In this document: one piece after another, positions 1 to 6,130 of the stretch | How positions within the stretch are numbered: position 1 is the first letter of the stretch | Layout: each line of letters opens with the position of its first letter | Assembly: GCA_009786175.1 (NCBI GenBank) | Contig: WQTQ01000106.1 | Location: 1 to 7,950, forward strand | Direction of reading: 5' to 3' | Length of the DNA stretch: 7,950 nt | Origin: Bacillota bacterium | GTDB lineage: Bacteria; Bacillota_A; Clostridia; Lachnospirales; WQUN01 | Position numbers and translations under genes: made by a program | Notes under the pieces: model-generated | What the model was told of the DNA's origin: nothing | The model's input: the letters and a program-made list of their open reading frames with translations, nothing else | The model's database searches: none

Positions 1-242
1 AGCCGACCACCGGGCTTTCCTTTTCCGACAGCGAGCGGCTTGTTCAGCTTATGCACGAGCTTGTAGACAACGGCAACACAGTTATCGTTACAGAACATGA
101 CCCGGTAGTGTTGTCCAACTGCGATTACATTATTGAAATGGGCCCCGGCGGCGGCAGTGACGGCGGGTATGTTCTGGCTGTGGGCACGCCGTTGGAATTG
201 AAGCGGAACGAGAAATCCATAATAGGGCGGTATTTAAAATGA
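1..242 (+). CDS. UvrA-family ABC ATPase, C-terminal end (5' truncated)
   Basis: Only the last 79 or so residues are inside the window. They begin at the PTTGL segment that directly follows the Walker B aspartate-glutamate of ABC ATPases (the first two bases, AG, fit a GAG codon for that glutamate). They continue through the switch histidine in VIVTEHD and the GPGGGSDGG and GTPLEL segments typical of the UvrA C-terminus. UvrA dimers recognise bulky DNA lesions in nucleotide excision repair. The TEHDPVVLSNCDYII and SIIGRYL wording resembles the shorter UvrA paralogues found in Firmicutes more than housekeeping UvrA, but that choice is an inference because the zinc and insertion domains are off the window. 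The gene ends in an ATGA overlap with the serine hydrolase, so the two are probably translationally coupled. Confidence 0.88.
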   Translation, partial: PTTGLSFSDSERLVQLMHELVDNGNTVIVTEHDPVVLSNCDYIIEMGPGGGSDGGYVLAVGTPLELKRNEKSIIGRYLK

Positions 243-1162
243 CCAACATAAACCACAGTTTTCTGGCCCAACTGGACGACTACATCAAAGTAAAACGCTA
301 CCGGCTTGTCAACGCCGTTGTAGTCTACGAAAACGGCGAGCTAATCTTCGAACGCTACTACAATAAATTTAACGAGAACTCTACCAACCCTCTTTGCTCT
401 ACATGGAAGAGTATTTTGTCCGTTACTGTTGGCATCTGCTTAGACAAGGGTATAATAAAAAGTATCGACGAACCAATAAACCGCTACCTTCCGCAATTTG
501 CGCAAAACATATACCCATGGCACAGGCTTATAACAATCCGTCATCTGCTGACCATGTCTTCCGGTATTCACTTTTTGGGCGGGGTACATTACCATTGTCC
601 TATGCTGGAGCAAATGCTGCGTTCCAAAGATTGGATTGCCCACATTGCAGACGTACAAATGACCGCCGCCCCGGGTACAAAATTTGTTTACAAAGAATGG
701 GATGTGCTTCTTCTTGCGGCCATAATCGGTAAGGCCTGCGGCAGTTTAGCATGGGACATTGCCGAAGAATATTTGTACAAACCGCTGGGCATAACTGCCC
801 CAAAATGGTTGGCCTACCATAATGGCGGCTTAAATTATATGGGCAGCTATGAAGGGCGGGATTATGACGAGTTGTCCGCCAAAGACATGGCTAAAATAGG
901 CCGGTTAATGCAAAACGGCGGCATCTTTGATGGGCAGCGAATAGTTTCACAGGAATATATCCGCGATTCTGTCGCGCCATCTGTAGCAAACCCCGGCTAC
1001 GGCTTCCTTTGGTGGTTATCCGATAAAGGTTATCATGCAAGGGGCTTTTCCGGCCAGGAAATAAATGTATACCCAAGTAAAAACATAGTAGCGGTTGTAC
1101 AGGCAACCGTTACGCCGCAAAACAAACATTATCCCGATATTTGCGAAAATATTGTTTTGTAG
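239..1162 (+). CDS. Beta-lactamase-fold serine hydrolase (class C/PBP-like family)
   Basis: A 307-residue protein of the beta-lactamase/penicillin-binding-protein fold (COG1680-like). The nucleophile motif SxxK is S54-T-W-K57. The segment RHLLTMSSGIH around 101-111 is the usual LLTHTSG-type landmark. The second motif, normally YxN, reads Y151-K-E153, so the asparagine is replaced. The region before the C-terminal strand, RGFSGQE at 268-274, takes the place of KTG/HxG. Ending near 307 is usual for stand-alone hydrolases. No signal peptide or membrane segment is evident, so a cytoplasmic esterase, amidase or peptidase role is more likely than periplasmic beta-lactam hydrolysis, but the substrate is unknown. 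The ATG lies in an ATGA overlap with the upstream UvrA-like gene and has AGGGCGG 8 nt upstream, which supports this start. Confidence 0.88.
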   Translation: MTNINHSFLAQLDDYIKVKRYRLVNAVVVYENGELIFERYYNKFNENSTNPLCSTWKSILSVTVGICLDKGIIKSIDEPINRYLPQFAQNIYPWHRLITIRHLLTMSSGIHFLGGVHYHCPMLEQMLRSKDWIAHIADVQMTAAPGTKFVYKEWDVLLLAAIIGKACGSLAWDIAEEYLYKPLGITAPKWLAYHNGGLNYMGSYEGRDYDELSAKDMAKIGRLMQNGGIFDGQRIVSQEYIRDSVAPSVANPGYGFLWWLSDKGYHARGFSGQEINVYPSKNIVAVVQATVTPQNKHYPDICENIVL

Positions 1163-1175
1163 AAAGAGGTCAACT

Positions 1176-1664
1176 ATGAACAGACGTGACAAACACAATT
1201 ACTACCTAGACATGGCGGAATCCGTTTCACAGCGGTGTACATGTTTAAGAAAACACTACGGCGCAGTTATTGTCAAAGCCGACGAAGTAATTGCCACAGG
1301 GTATGTTGGCGCGCCGCGGGGAAGAAAAAATTGTACAGATTTGCAAAAATGTGTGCGGGAAGAAAAAAACATTGCCCGTGGCGAACGGTACGAGCTTTGC
1401 CGAAGTGTCCACGCGGAAGCGAACGCCATAATAAGTGCGCCGCGTAAGGACATGCTTGGCAGCCACATGTACCTAACAGGCATCGACCTTACCACAAACA
1501 GCTATGTAGAAAACGCCACAAGCTGCGCCATGTGCAAGCGGCTGATTATCAATGCGGGTATTTCAAAAATATTTATCCGAGACGACAAAGATAATTATCG
1601 CGTTGTTGATGTACAGGACTGGATAGACAACGACGATTCCCTAGAGGGGAAATTTGGGTATTGA
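1176..1664 (+). CDS. Zinc-dependent dCMP deaminase family protein (ComEB-like)
   Basis: A 162-residue cytidine/deoxycytidylate deaminase-fold protein. The catalytic zinc site is visible as H79-A-E81, with the glutamate as proton shuttle, and C117-A-M-C120. The usual PCxxC proline is serine here. The preceding GAVIVK and GYVGAPRGRKNC segments match the dCMP deaminase/ComEB substrate-binding region. Extra cysteines at 21, 23, 53, 59 and 75 could form a second structural zinc site as in T4 dCMP deaminase, but this is inferred. The family converts dCMP to dUMP for dTMP synthesis; other nucleotide substrates are possible. I chose ATG 1176 over upstream in-frame codons because AAAGAGGT sits 5 nt before it and homology starts there. 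Only 13 nt separate it from the hydrolase, so it is probably in the same operon. Confidence 0.9.
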   Translation: MNRRDKHNYYLDMAESVSQRCTCLRKHYGAVIVKADEVIATGYVGAPRGRKNCTDLQKCVREEKNIARGERYELCRSVHAEANAIISAPRKDMLGSHMYLTGIDLTTNSYVENATSCAMCKRLIINAGISKIFIRDDKDNYRVVDVQDWIDNDDSLEGKFGY

Positions 1665-1689
1665 CAAGCATGAATTGTTGTGGCATAAT
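1661..1689 (+). promoter_or_regulatory. Sigma-A type promoter for the T-box/trpB unit
   Basis: A perfect -35 TTGACA (1661-1666), a 17-nt spacer and a -10 CATAAT (1684-1689), preceded by TGG that fits the TGn extended -10. The -35 box contains the TGA stop codon of the deaminase gene. Transcription should start near 1696, giving a leader of about 380 nt before trpB. Confidence 0.85.
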
Positions 1690-1695
1690 CCACAA

Positions 1696-2043
1696 AATTA
1701 AATAAGCAAACCGTTGACGCAGAGATAAAAACAATGTATGCGCTTACAGAGAGTTCGGACGCGGGTGAGTTTTTCTTCCCTAGGCTGGGAGCCGAATAGT
1801 TGTAGCAATTTTGTTGTGAATAACAAAATTGACTACGTGCGTATTGTTAAATGGACTGCCGAGGGCATGGTCAAAGGCTGGAAATTTCGCCGAGTATTCC
1901 ATGACGTAACGCATACGTTAGTTGCGGAGGGATATGTTTGTATCCCTGCAAAGAGTACGGGTTTCCCGTAAATCAAGGTGGCACCGCGGATATTGCATAT
2001 TCGTCCTTGATAAAGTCGAAAGGCTTTGTCAAGGATTTTTTTA
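1696..2043 (+). ncRNA. Tryptophan-specific T-box riboswitch leader
   Basis: The leader carries the diagnostic T-box sequence AAGGTGGCACCGCGG (1975-1989). Its bulge TGGC pairs with the tRNA 3' end NCCA; the variable C would pair with discriminator G73, which is the base of bacterial tRNA-Trp. Stem I can be drawn as GCAG (1719-1722) with CTGC (1856-1859), and ATGCGC (1738-1743) with GTGCGT (1837-1842). The specifier TGG (1852-1854), a Trp codon, lies in the internal loop and is followed by the usual purine. The AGAGAG and GGTGAG distal elements are at about 1748-1768. A Stem II-like pairing is CATGG (1866-1870) with CCATG (1899-1903), followed by three more hairpins. Uncharged tRNA-Trp should stabilise the antiterminator ATCAAGG/CCTTGAT (1972-1978 with 2005-2011) and allow trpB transcription. 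Confidence 0.95.
2004..2042 (+). terminator. Regulated intrinsic terminator of the T-box
   Basis: TCCTTGATAAAG (2004-2015) pairs with CTTTGTCAAGGA (2024-2035) across an 8-nt loop and is followed by seven T residues. The left arm shares CCTTGAT with the antiterminator, so the two structures exclude each other. This is the expected T-box switch. Confidence 0.92.
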
Positions 2044-2063
2044 TTCCTACAAAGCCCAATTAA

Positions 2064-2070
2064 AAGGAGG
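2064..2070 (+). promoter_or_regulatory. Ribosome binding site deciding the trpB start
   Basis: AAGGAGG lies 7 nt before ATG 2078 and just downstream of the regulated terminator. It fixes the trpB start and rules out the in-frame codons further upstream, which lie inside the T-box structure. Confidence 0.9.
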
Positions 2071-2077
2071 CAATAAA

Positions 2078-3271
2078 ATGAGCAACGACAACAATGGAAT
2101 GTTTGGCCAATTTGGTGGGCAGCACATCCCCCAGGCCCTAATGGGCACAGTAAAAGAGCTTGAAAAAGAGTATGAGTTTTACAAGAATGACCCACAGTTC
2201 CAGCAAGAGTTTTTGGATCTGCTGAAAAACTGCGCGGGGCGTCCGTCGATGTTGTACTTCGCGAAAAAAATGACTAACGACCTTGGCGGCGCGAAAATTT
2301 ATTTAAAAAGGGAAGATTTGAACCACACAGGTTCTCACAAAATAAACAACGTGCTGGGTCAGGCCCTTCTTGCCAAAAAAATGGGTAAGAAACGCTTAAT
2401 TGCAGAGACAGGCGCGGGCCAGCATGGCGTAGCAACCGCAATGGCCGCCGCGCTTATGGACATGGAATGCGAAATTTATATGGGTAAAGAAGATGTGGAA
2501 AGACAGGCGTTAAATGTCTTCCGTATGGAGCTGCTTGGCGCGAAAGTTCATCCGGTAACTAGGGGCACCATGACCTTAAGCGATGCTGTAGATGAAACAT
2601 TGGAAGAATGGGTCAAGCGGCACGACGACACTTATTATCTTCTGGGGTCGGCAGTAGGGCCTCATCCGTTCCCAACAATGGTGCGGGATTTTCAAAAGAT
2701 AATCGGGCAGGAAATTAAGCAGCAAATGCTGCAGGCAGAGGGACGGCTGCCCGACGCGGTACTTGCCTGTGTAGGCGGCGGCAGTAACGCCATAGGCGCG
2801 TTTTATGAATTTATCCAAGATGACGGCGTACAGCTTATTGGCTGCGAAGCAGCAGGCCTTGGCGTGGATACCCCTAAAAATGCCGCAACAATGACCATCG
2901 GCAAAGTGGGAACTTTCCACGGTATGAAAACTTATTTCTGCCAGGACGACAACGGCGATTTAGCACCTGTGTACTCTATTTCTGCCGGGCTGGATTACCC
3001 GGGCATTGGCCCGGAACACGCCTATTTGAAGGATCTACAACGGGCACAGTATGTACCGGTTACAGACGCGGAAGCCGTGGATGCCTTCGAATATCTGTCC
3101 CGCATGGAAGGGATTATCCCCGCAATAGAAAGTGCTCACGCCGTAGCCTACGCCAGAAAACTCGCGCCTACAATGGAAAAAGACCGGATAATTGTTGTTA
3201 ACTTATCCGGCCGCGGCGACAAAGACGTGGCGTCTATCGCTAAATTTAAAGGCATAAATCTGTACGAGTAA
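2078..3271 (+). CDS. trpB: Tryptophan synthase beta subunit (TrpB)
   Basis: A 397-residue protein, the normal TrpB length, that makes L-tryptophan from indole and L-serine using PLP; in a complex with TrpA the indole is channelled from indole-3-glycerol phosphate. Visible landmarks are the N-terminal FGQFGGQ, the PLP lysine K88 in HTGSHKINN, the catalytic glutamate E110 in AETGAGQHG, the PLP-phosphate loop GGGSNAIG at 233-240, the [11 protein letters not shown] segment with D306, and SGRG at 377-380 beside the pyridine ring. The [11 protein letters not shown] form and overall length fit the TrpB1 type that pairs with TrpA. No trpA or other trp gene adjoins it, so TrpA may be encoded elsewhere, or the enzyme may use free indole. 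Expression should rise when tRNA-Trp is uncharged, through the T-box upstream. Confidence 0.97.
   Translation: MSNDNNGMFGQFGGQHIPQALMGTVKELEKEYEFYKNDPQFQQEFLDLLKNCAGRPSMLYFAKKMTNDLGGAKIYLKREDLNHTGSHKINNVLGQALLAKKMGKKRLIAETGAGQHGVATAMAAALMDMECEIYMGKEDVERQALNVFRMELLGAKVHPVTRGTMTLSDAVDETLEEWVKRHDDTYYLLGSAVGPHPFPTMVRDFQKIIGQEIKQQMLQAEGRLPDAVLACVGGGSNAIGAFYEFIQDDGVQLIGCEAAGLGVDTPKNAATMTIGKVGTFHGMKTYFCQDDNGDLAPVYSISAGLDYPGIGPEHAYLKDLQRAQYVPVTDAEAVDAFEYLSRMEGIIPAIESAHAVAYARKLAPTMEKDRIIVVNLSGRGDKDVASIAKFKGINLYE
3177..3210 (-). terminator. Probable intrinsic terminator of the YcaQ-like operon, inside trpB
   Basis: Read on the minus strand, CCGGATAA (3210-3203) pairs perfectly with TTATCCGG (3191-3184) across an 11-nt loop and is followed by TCTTTTT. 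It begins 36 nt past the YcaQ-like stop codon and lies within the trpB codons for the SGRG region. The stem is only 8 bp and the loop is long, so termination may be partial. Confidence 0.5.
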
Positions 3272-4442
3272 TATTTTTGCAATCATTAAACCCCGCAAAT
3301 TTTTTTAGGCGCGTTGTTATCAATGCGTCTAATTTTTTTGTTTGTTTAATACCGTCTTCGTACCAAGTATTTTTTACCACAAGAGTATCTGTTTTCCTGT
3401 CCCGCACCGGTTCTACACGGCCTATGAAACTGTCGCCGTAAAGGACGGGCAGCACATACACGCCATATTTACGCTTATTTGGTGGCGTGTAAATTTCCCA
3501 TGTGTATTCGAAATTAAACAATGCTTTAATCAGCGGCTTGTCCCACATAAACGGGTCCAGCGGCGCGATAAACTCGCAGCGGGGTTTAAGCTTGGAATTT
3601 TCCAACACTCTTTCAATAAGCGGCATATCCTTTGTGCAGAAATACAGCTTACTTTTTAAGCCTTCTACGGTTACCTCGGTTATCTGCCCCTCTTCAAGCA
3701 ATTGAGCAAATATTTTATTACGAATATCTGCCGTCAACCCCCAAATATTAAGCCACGCGCCGGATGCCCGGTTCCAAATTAGGCCGACGGCTTCAATCCT
3801 GCGAAAAATGCACCACTTCATGTGTTCATAGTCGTCGGGCAGGGGATTTGGGGCATTTAGTATGTCTGTGGGAACGTGCCGCTCTGCAAGGTCGTAATAA
3901 CGCCGTGCGCCTTTTTTGTGGTGGACAATCAAATCCCCGCCGGAATACATTTGTTCCAACACAGACCGGGAAAGTTTACCGCCGGAACTCCAGTTTATGG
4001 CAGACCACCATTTTGTATTGCCTTCCAGCTTAAAATCGTCAGAACATATTGCGCCGTGTTCTTCAATGTAGGAGCGGACAGGCTGTATGTGCTGCATAAT
4101 CTCCGGGTGATGGTCCAGGTTCTCTCTTGCCGCTTGGCGGAACCGTTCAAAATATGGCCAAAATTCTATGGGGATAATGGAAAGCTGCTTGTCCGGGTAG
4201 TCAAACAGTAACCTGTCTTTGTACAGCAAATCGTACAACATGGTTTTCTTGAACCCCTTCACACGGGCTTGCAGTGTAATTTCCGCGTTTTTGCCGCACA
4301 GGTCGATGGGGTCGAACTGGATGCACCCGGCCCGGCGGATATAATCCAGCGCGCCCTGCTTGCCGCTGACAATATAGTCGTCCAGCAACCCTTGTTTTAG
4401 CAGCATAAATTGGCGGGCCTGGCGGTTTGTTAAGGTAATCAT
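3246..4442 (-). CDS. YcaQ/AlkZ-like winged-helix DNA glycosylase family protein
   Basis: A 398-residue member of the HTH_42 (formerly DUF1006) family. Its characterised members, E. coli YcaQ (AlkX) and Streptomyces AlkZ, are DNA glycosylases that excise bases at crosslinks or bulky alkylation adducts. The catalytic Q-x-D/Q motif is visible as Q42-F-D44 in GCIQFDPID, the YcaQ-like form. The C-terminal signature PLDPFMWD (294-301), [17 protein letters not shown] (311-327) and [16 protein letters not shown] (330-345) is strongly typical of the family. Tandem winged-helix domains are expected from family structures but not read residue by residue here. The ATG lies in an ATGA overlap with the upstream unknown gene, so translation is probably coupled; the separate ribosome binding site is weak. 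The 3' end overlaps trpB by 26 nt, tail to tail. Confidence 0.88.
   Translation of the reverse strand: MITLTNRQARQFMLLKQGLLDDYIVSGKQGALDYIRRAGCIQFDPIDLCGKNAEITLQARVKGFKKTMLYDLLYKDRLLFDYPDKQLSIIPIEFWPYFERFRQAARENLDHHPEIMQHIQPVRSYIEEHGAICSDDFKLEGNTKWWSAINWSSGGKLSRSVLEQMYSGGDLIVHHKKGARRYYDLAERHVPTDILNAPNPLPDDYEHMKWCIFRRIEAVGLIWNRASGAWLNIWGLTADIRNKIFAQLLEEGQITEVTVEGLKSKLYFCTKDMPLIERVLENSKLKPRCEFIAPLDPFMWDKPLIKALFNFEYTWEIYTPPNKRKYGVYVLPVLYGDSFIGRVEPVRDRKTDTLVVKNTWYEDGIKQTKKLDALITTRLKKFAGFNDCKNITRTDLCL
3305..3339 (+). terminator. Intrinsic terminator of trpB, inside the convergent gene
   Basis: TTAGGCGCGTTG (3305-3316) pairs with CAATGCGTCTAA (3321-3332), 12 pairs including two G-U, across a TTAT tetraloop, followed by seven T residues. 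It lies 34 nt after the trpB stop codon and within codons about 368-380 of the opposite-strand YcaQ-like gene. On the minus strand the hairpin is followed by A residues, so it should act for trpB only. Confidence 0.85.
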
Positions 4443-5248
4443 AAGACGTCACTCATTTCTATATACAGCCGGTTATTATTTTCGTTGGTGATAAGTCGGC
4501 TGTTTTTTATACTCTCGTAATCCTGCAGCCTGGACAGGCAATTCTTCACCGCAGACAATTTTACGGGGCCTAAAATTTTATCGTCTTCCGTATTCATTGC
4601 CAGGCCCTGTTTTATGGCGGAGATCATTTCGTCCTTTTGCCTTGTTATTTCCCGTTCCGCTATTTCATATGGCAGCTCCGAAAGGCACAGCCAGTAGTAC
4701 CATGTGTAATACCTGGTGTAATCTCTGCCATAGTATTTGGAACTTTTTCTCTTGCCTGCGTGCATGATGTAGGAGTTTACTAAATTTGAAAGCCAGAACT
4801 CATTTGTGGGTGCGGTTGCCGATAAAAAGCGCAGTGAGACAAGACCTGCGTCGTAACATTCCCCTGTGCCGCAGCCACGGTTACCGAAACAGGTATTCTT
4901 CAGGCGTCTGTGCGCTTGATTCGTCATGTCTTGCACGTTTGGGTTACCGGGCGCGAACAGGTTTAACAGCCGGAGAATTTCCAACTCGTAATTGTTCATG
5001 GAAAGTATTTGTGTTTTGGGGTTTTGGTTAAAAATTGTGACAAGCTTTTTGCCGTGGGGCAGTACGTACAGGTACGGATACATGTCCCGCTCGCGGCCGG
5101 TAAATTTAAACCGCCGCTTAGCTTGCTCCGGTGTGCTTTTGGCCGCAAGCAGTTTGTTTGTAATGGTAGATTTATGGTCGTTTGTTAATTCGCCGCCTTT
5201 AATAAGGTAGTGGTTGGTTTTGATCATAAGAGTGTGAGCTTGGTTCAT
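4439..5248 (-). CDS. Conserved-looking protein of unknown function
   Basis: A 269-residue, apparently cytosolic protein with no signal peptide or membrane helix. I do not recognise a characterised domain. The N-terminal TLMIKTNHYLIKGGELT is followed by a basic stretch with KSTPEQAKRRFKF, a strand-rich YPYLYVLP segment, a Cys-containing section CFGNRGCGTGEC (about 143-154 of this start), an aromatic block TRYYTWYYWLCLSELPYEIAE, and an acidic C-terminus. Four cysteines in and near the Gly/Cys block could bind metal, but no standard zinc motif is clear. The start at 5248 is chosen because AAAGGA lies about 8 nt before it; a 23-codon upstream extension would cover the promoter and has no ribosome binding site. 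Its stop overlaps the YcaQ-like start by ATGA, which suggests the two proteins act together or need matched amounts. Confidence 0.8.
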   Translation of the reverse strand: MNQAHTLMIKTNHYLIKGGELTNDHKSTITNKLLAAKSTPEQAKRRFKFTGRERDMYPYLYVLPHGKKLVTIFNQNPKTQILSMNNYELEILRLLNLFAPGNPNVQDMTNQAHRRLKNTCFGNRGCGTGECYDAGLVSLRFLSATAPTNEFWLSNLVNSYIMHAGKRKSSKYYGRDYTRYYTWYYWLCLSELPYEIAEREITRQKDEMISAIKQGLAMNTEDDKILGPVKLSAVKNCLSRLQDYESIKNSRLITNENNNRLYIEMSDVL

Positions 5249-5286
5249 GGGGTTAGTCCTTTCGTATGTAGTATATGTACTTATGA

Positions 5287-5316
5287 AGTATACCACAAAA
5301 TTCTCCAAATCGTACA
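5287..5316 (-). promoter_or_regulatory. Possible minus-strand promoter for the unknown/YcaQ-like operon
   Basis: On the minus strand a -10-like TATACT (5292-5287) lies about 40 nt before the start codon, with only a poor -35 match TGTACG (5316-5311) 18 nt upstream. A second TATACT occurs closer to the gene but too near the ribosome binding site. The call is tentative. Confidence 0.25.
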
Positions 5317-5334
5317 TACATTCTATATTTATTT

Positions 5335-5363
5335 TTGCGGCCCATACTTCAACATGATATAAT
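5335..5363 (+). promoter_or_regulatory. Extended -10 promoter for the phosphatase gene
   Basis: A perfect -10 TATAAT (5358-5363) is preceded by TGA, making a consensus extended -10. A partial -35 TTGCGG (5335-5340) lies at the ideal 17-nt spacing. Transcription should start near 5370, about 26 nt before the ATG. It is divergent from the minus-strand operon. Confidence 0.8.
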
Positions 5364-5395
5364 TAGCGACACAACAAACATTGGAGCGAACATAA

Positions 5396-6130
5396 ATGAA
5401 CGAACCTGTAAATTTCCGCGACCTTGGCGGCCTTGTTGGGGCCGGGGGCAAAAAAATAAAGCCGAAACGGCTATTGCGTTCAGCCGAGTTAATCGACTGT
5501 ATGCCGCAAGGTTATGGCATTACGCAAATAATCGACTTGCGCACAGCAAAAGAAGCTAAAAAAAATCCGGCTATATTCGGCCAAGGGGTTAATTATGTCC
5601 GGGTTACAATTGAAACAGGCAGTTTTAAAGGGCATAAAATTGGCAGCTTGATTATGCGCGGCAAAGTAAATGAGTGCCACACTTGTTTATTGGACATCAA
5701 TAAAACATTTGTAACTTTTGAACCTGCCCGTAACAGCTTTGCCAACTTTATTATCGCGTGCGCCAACAATAACCATGGCGCAACCCTTTTTTACTGCAGG
5801 GCAGGAAAAGACAGGACCGGTTTTGCAGCGGCTCTTCTTTTGAAACTACTTGGGGTGTCGGATGCGGATATAATGGCAGATTACCTAAAAACAAATGAGC
5901 TCCGCACAGAAGCTAACAAATTGTTCATAAAACATTACCGCCGCAGAGGGCTTTTATTTAAAAAGCAGCAAGAAGCCCTTGGGGTTATTTTGGGGGCAAA
6001 GCCCGAGTATTTACAGGCGGCGTTTGATGCAATAAATGAGGCATTCGGCAGTTTTGAACAATTCATAGCCAAGGGTCTTGGTGTCAACTGTCAAGTTGTA
6101 GAGCAGCTTCGGCAGTTGTACTTGGAGTAA
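5396..6130 (+). CDS. Tyrosine phosphatase family protein (Y_phosphatase3 type)
   Basis: A 244-residue protein with the order of motifs of the MptpB/LipA-like dual-specificity or phosphoinositide phosphatases: NFRDLGG at 6-12, RSAEL at 28-32, IDLRT at 46-50, and the P-loop C134-R-A-G-K-D-R140-T-G. C134 would be the nucleophile and R140 the phosphate-binding arginine. The residue before the cysteine is tyrosine where histidine is usual. The C-terminal YLQAAFDAINEAFGSFEQFIAKGLGV matches the family's conserved tail. No export signal is seen, so a cytoplasmic enzyme is likely; the substrate is not deducible. The ATG has GGAG 9 nt upstream and its own promoter. The 3' end overlaps the DUF368 gene by 47 nt on the opposite strand, and no clear intrinsic terminator follows. 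Confidence 0.9.
   Translation: MNEPVNFRDLGGLVGAGGKKIKPKRLLRSAELIDCMPQGYGITQIIDLRTAKEAKKNPAIFGQGVNYVRVTIETGSFKGHKIGSLIMRGKVNECHTCLLDINKTFVTFEPARNSFANFIIACANNNHGATLFYCRAGKDRTGFAAALLLKLLGVSDADIMADYLKTNELRTEANKLFIKHYRRRGLLFKKQQEALGVILGAKPEYLQAAFDAINEAFGSFEQFIAKGLGVNCQVVEQLRQLYLE

Noticed and set aside
1095..1175. In-frame 27-codon extension of the deaminase
   Set aside because: It overlaps the hydrolase coding end, has no ribosome binding site, and family homology begins at the ATG at 1176.
1922..2077. In-frame 52-codon N-terminal extension of TrpB
   Set aside because: It lies within the T-box antiterminator and terminator, has no TrpB homology, and the AAGGAGG at 2064-2070 fixes the start at 2078.
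1833..2195. Antisense frame of 120 codons opposite the T-box
   Set aside because: It is fully explained as the complement of a structured leader and the trpB start; no ribosome binding site or recognisable protein sequence.
5249..5317. 23-codon N-terminal extension of the unknown protein
   Set aside because: The ribosome binding site AAAGGA is placed for the internal ATG at 5248, and the extension runs through the likely promoter.
6041..6083. CCAAG/CTTGG hairpin on the minus strand after the DUF368 stop
   Set aside because: The stem is only 5 bp with a 3-nt loop and there is no T-run, so termination is not supported.
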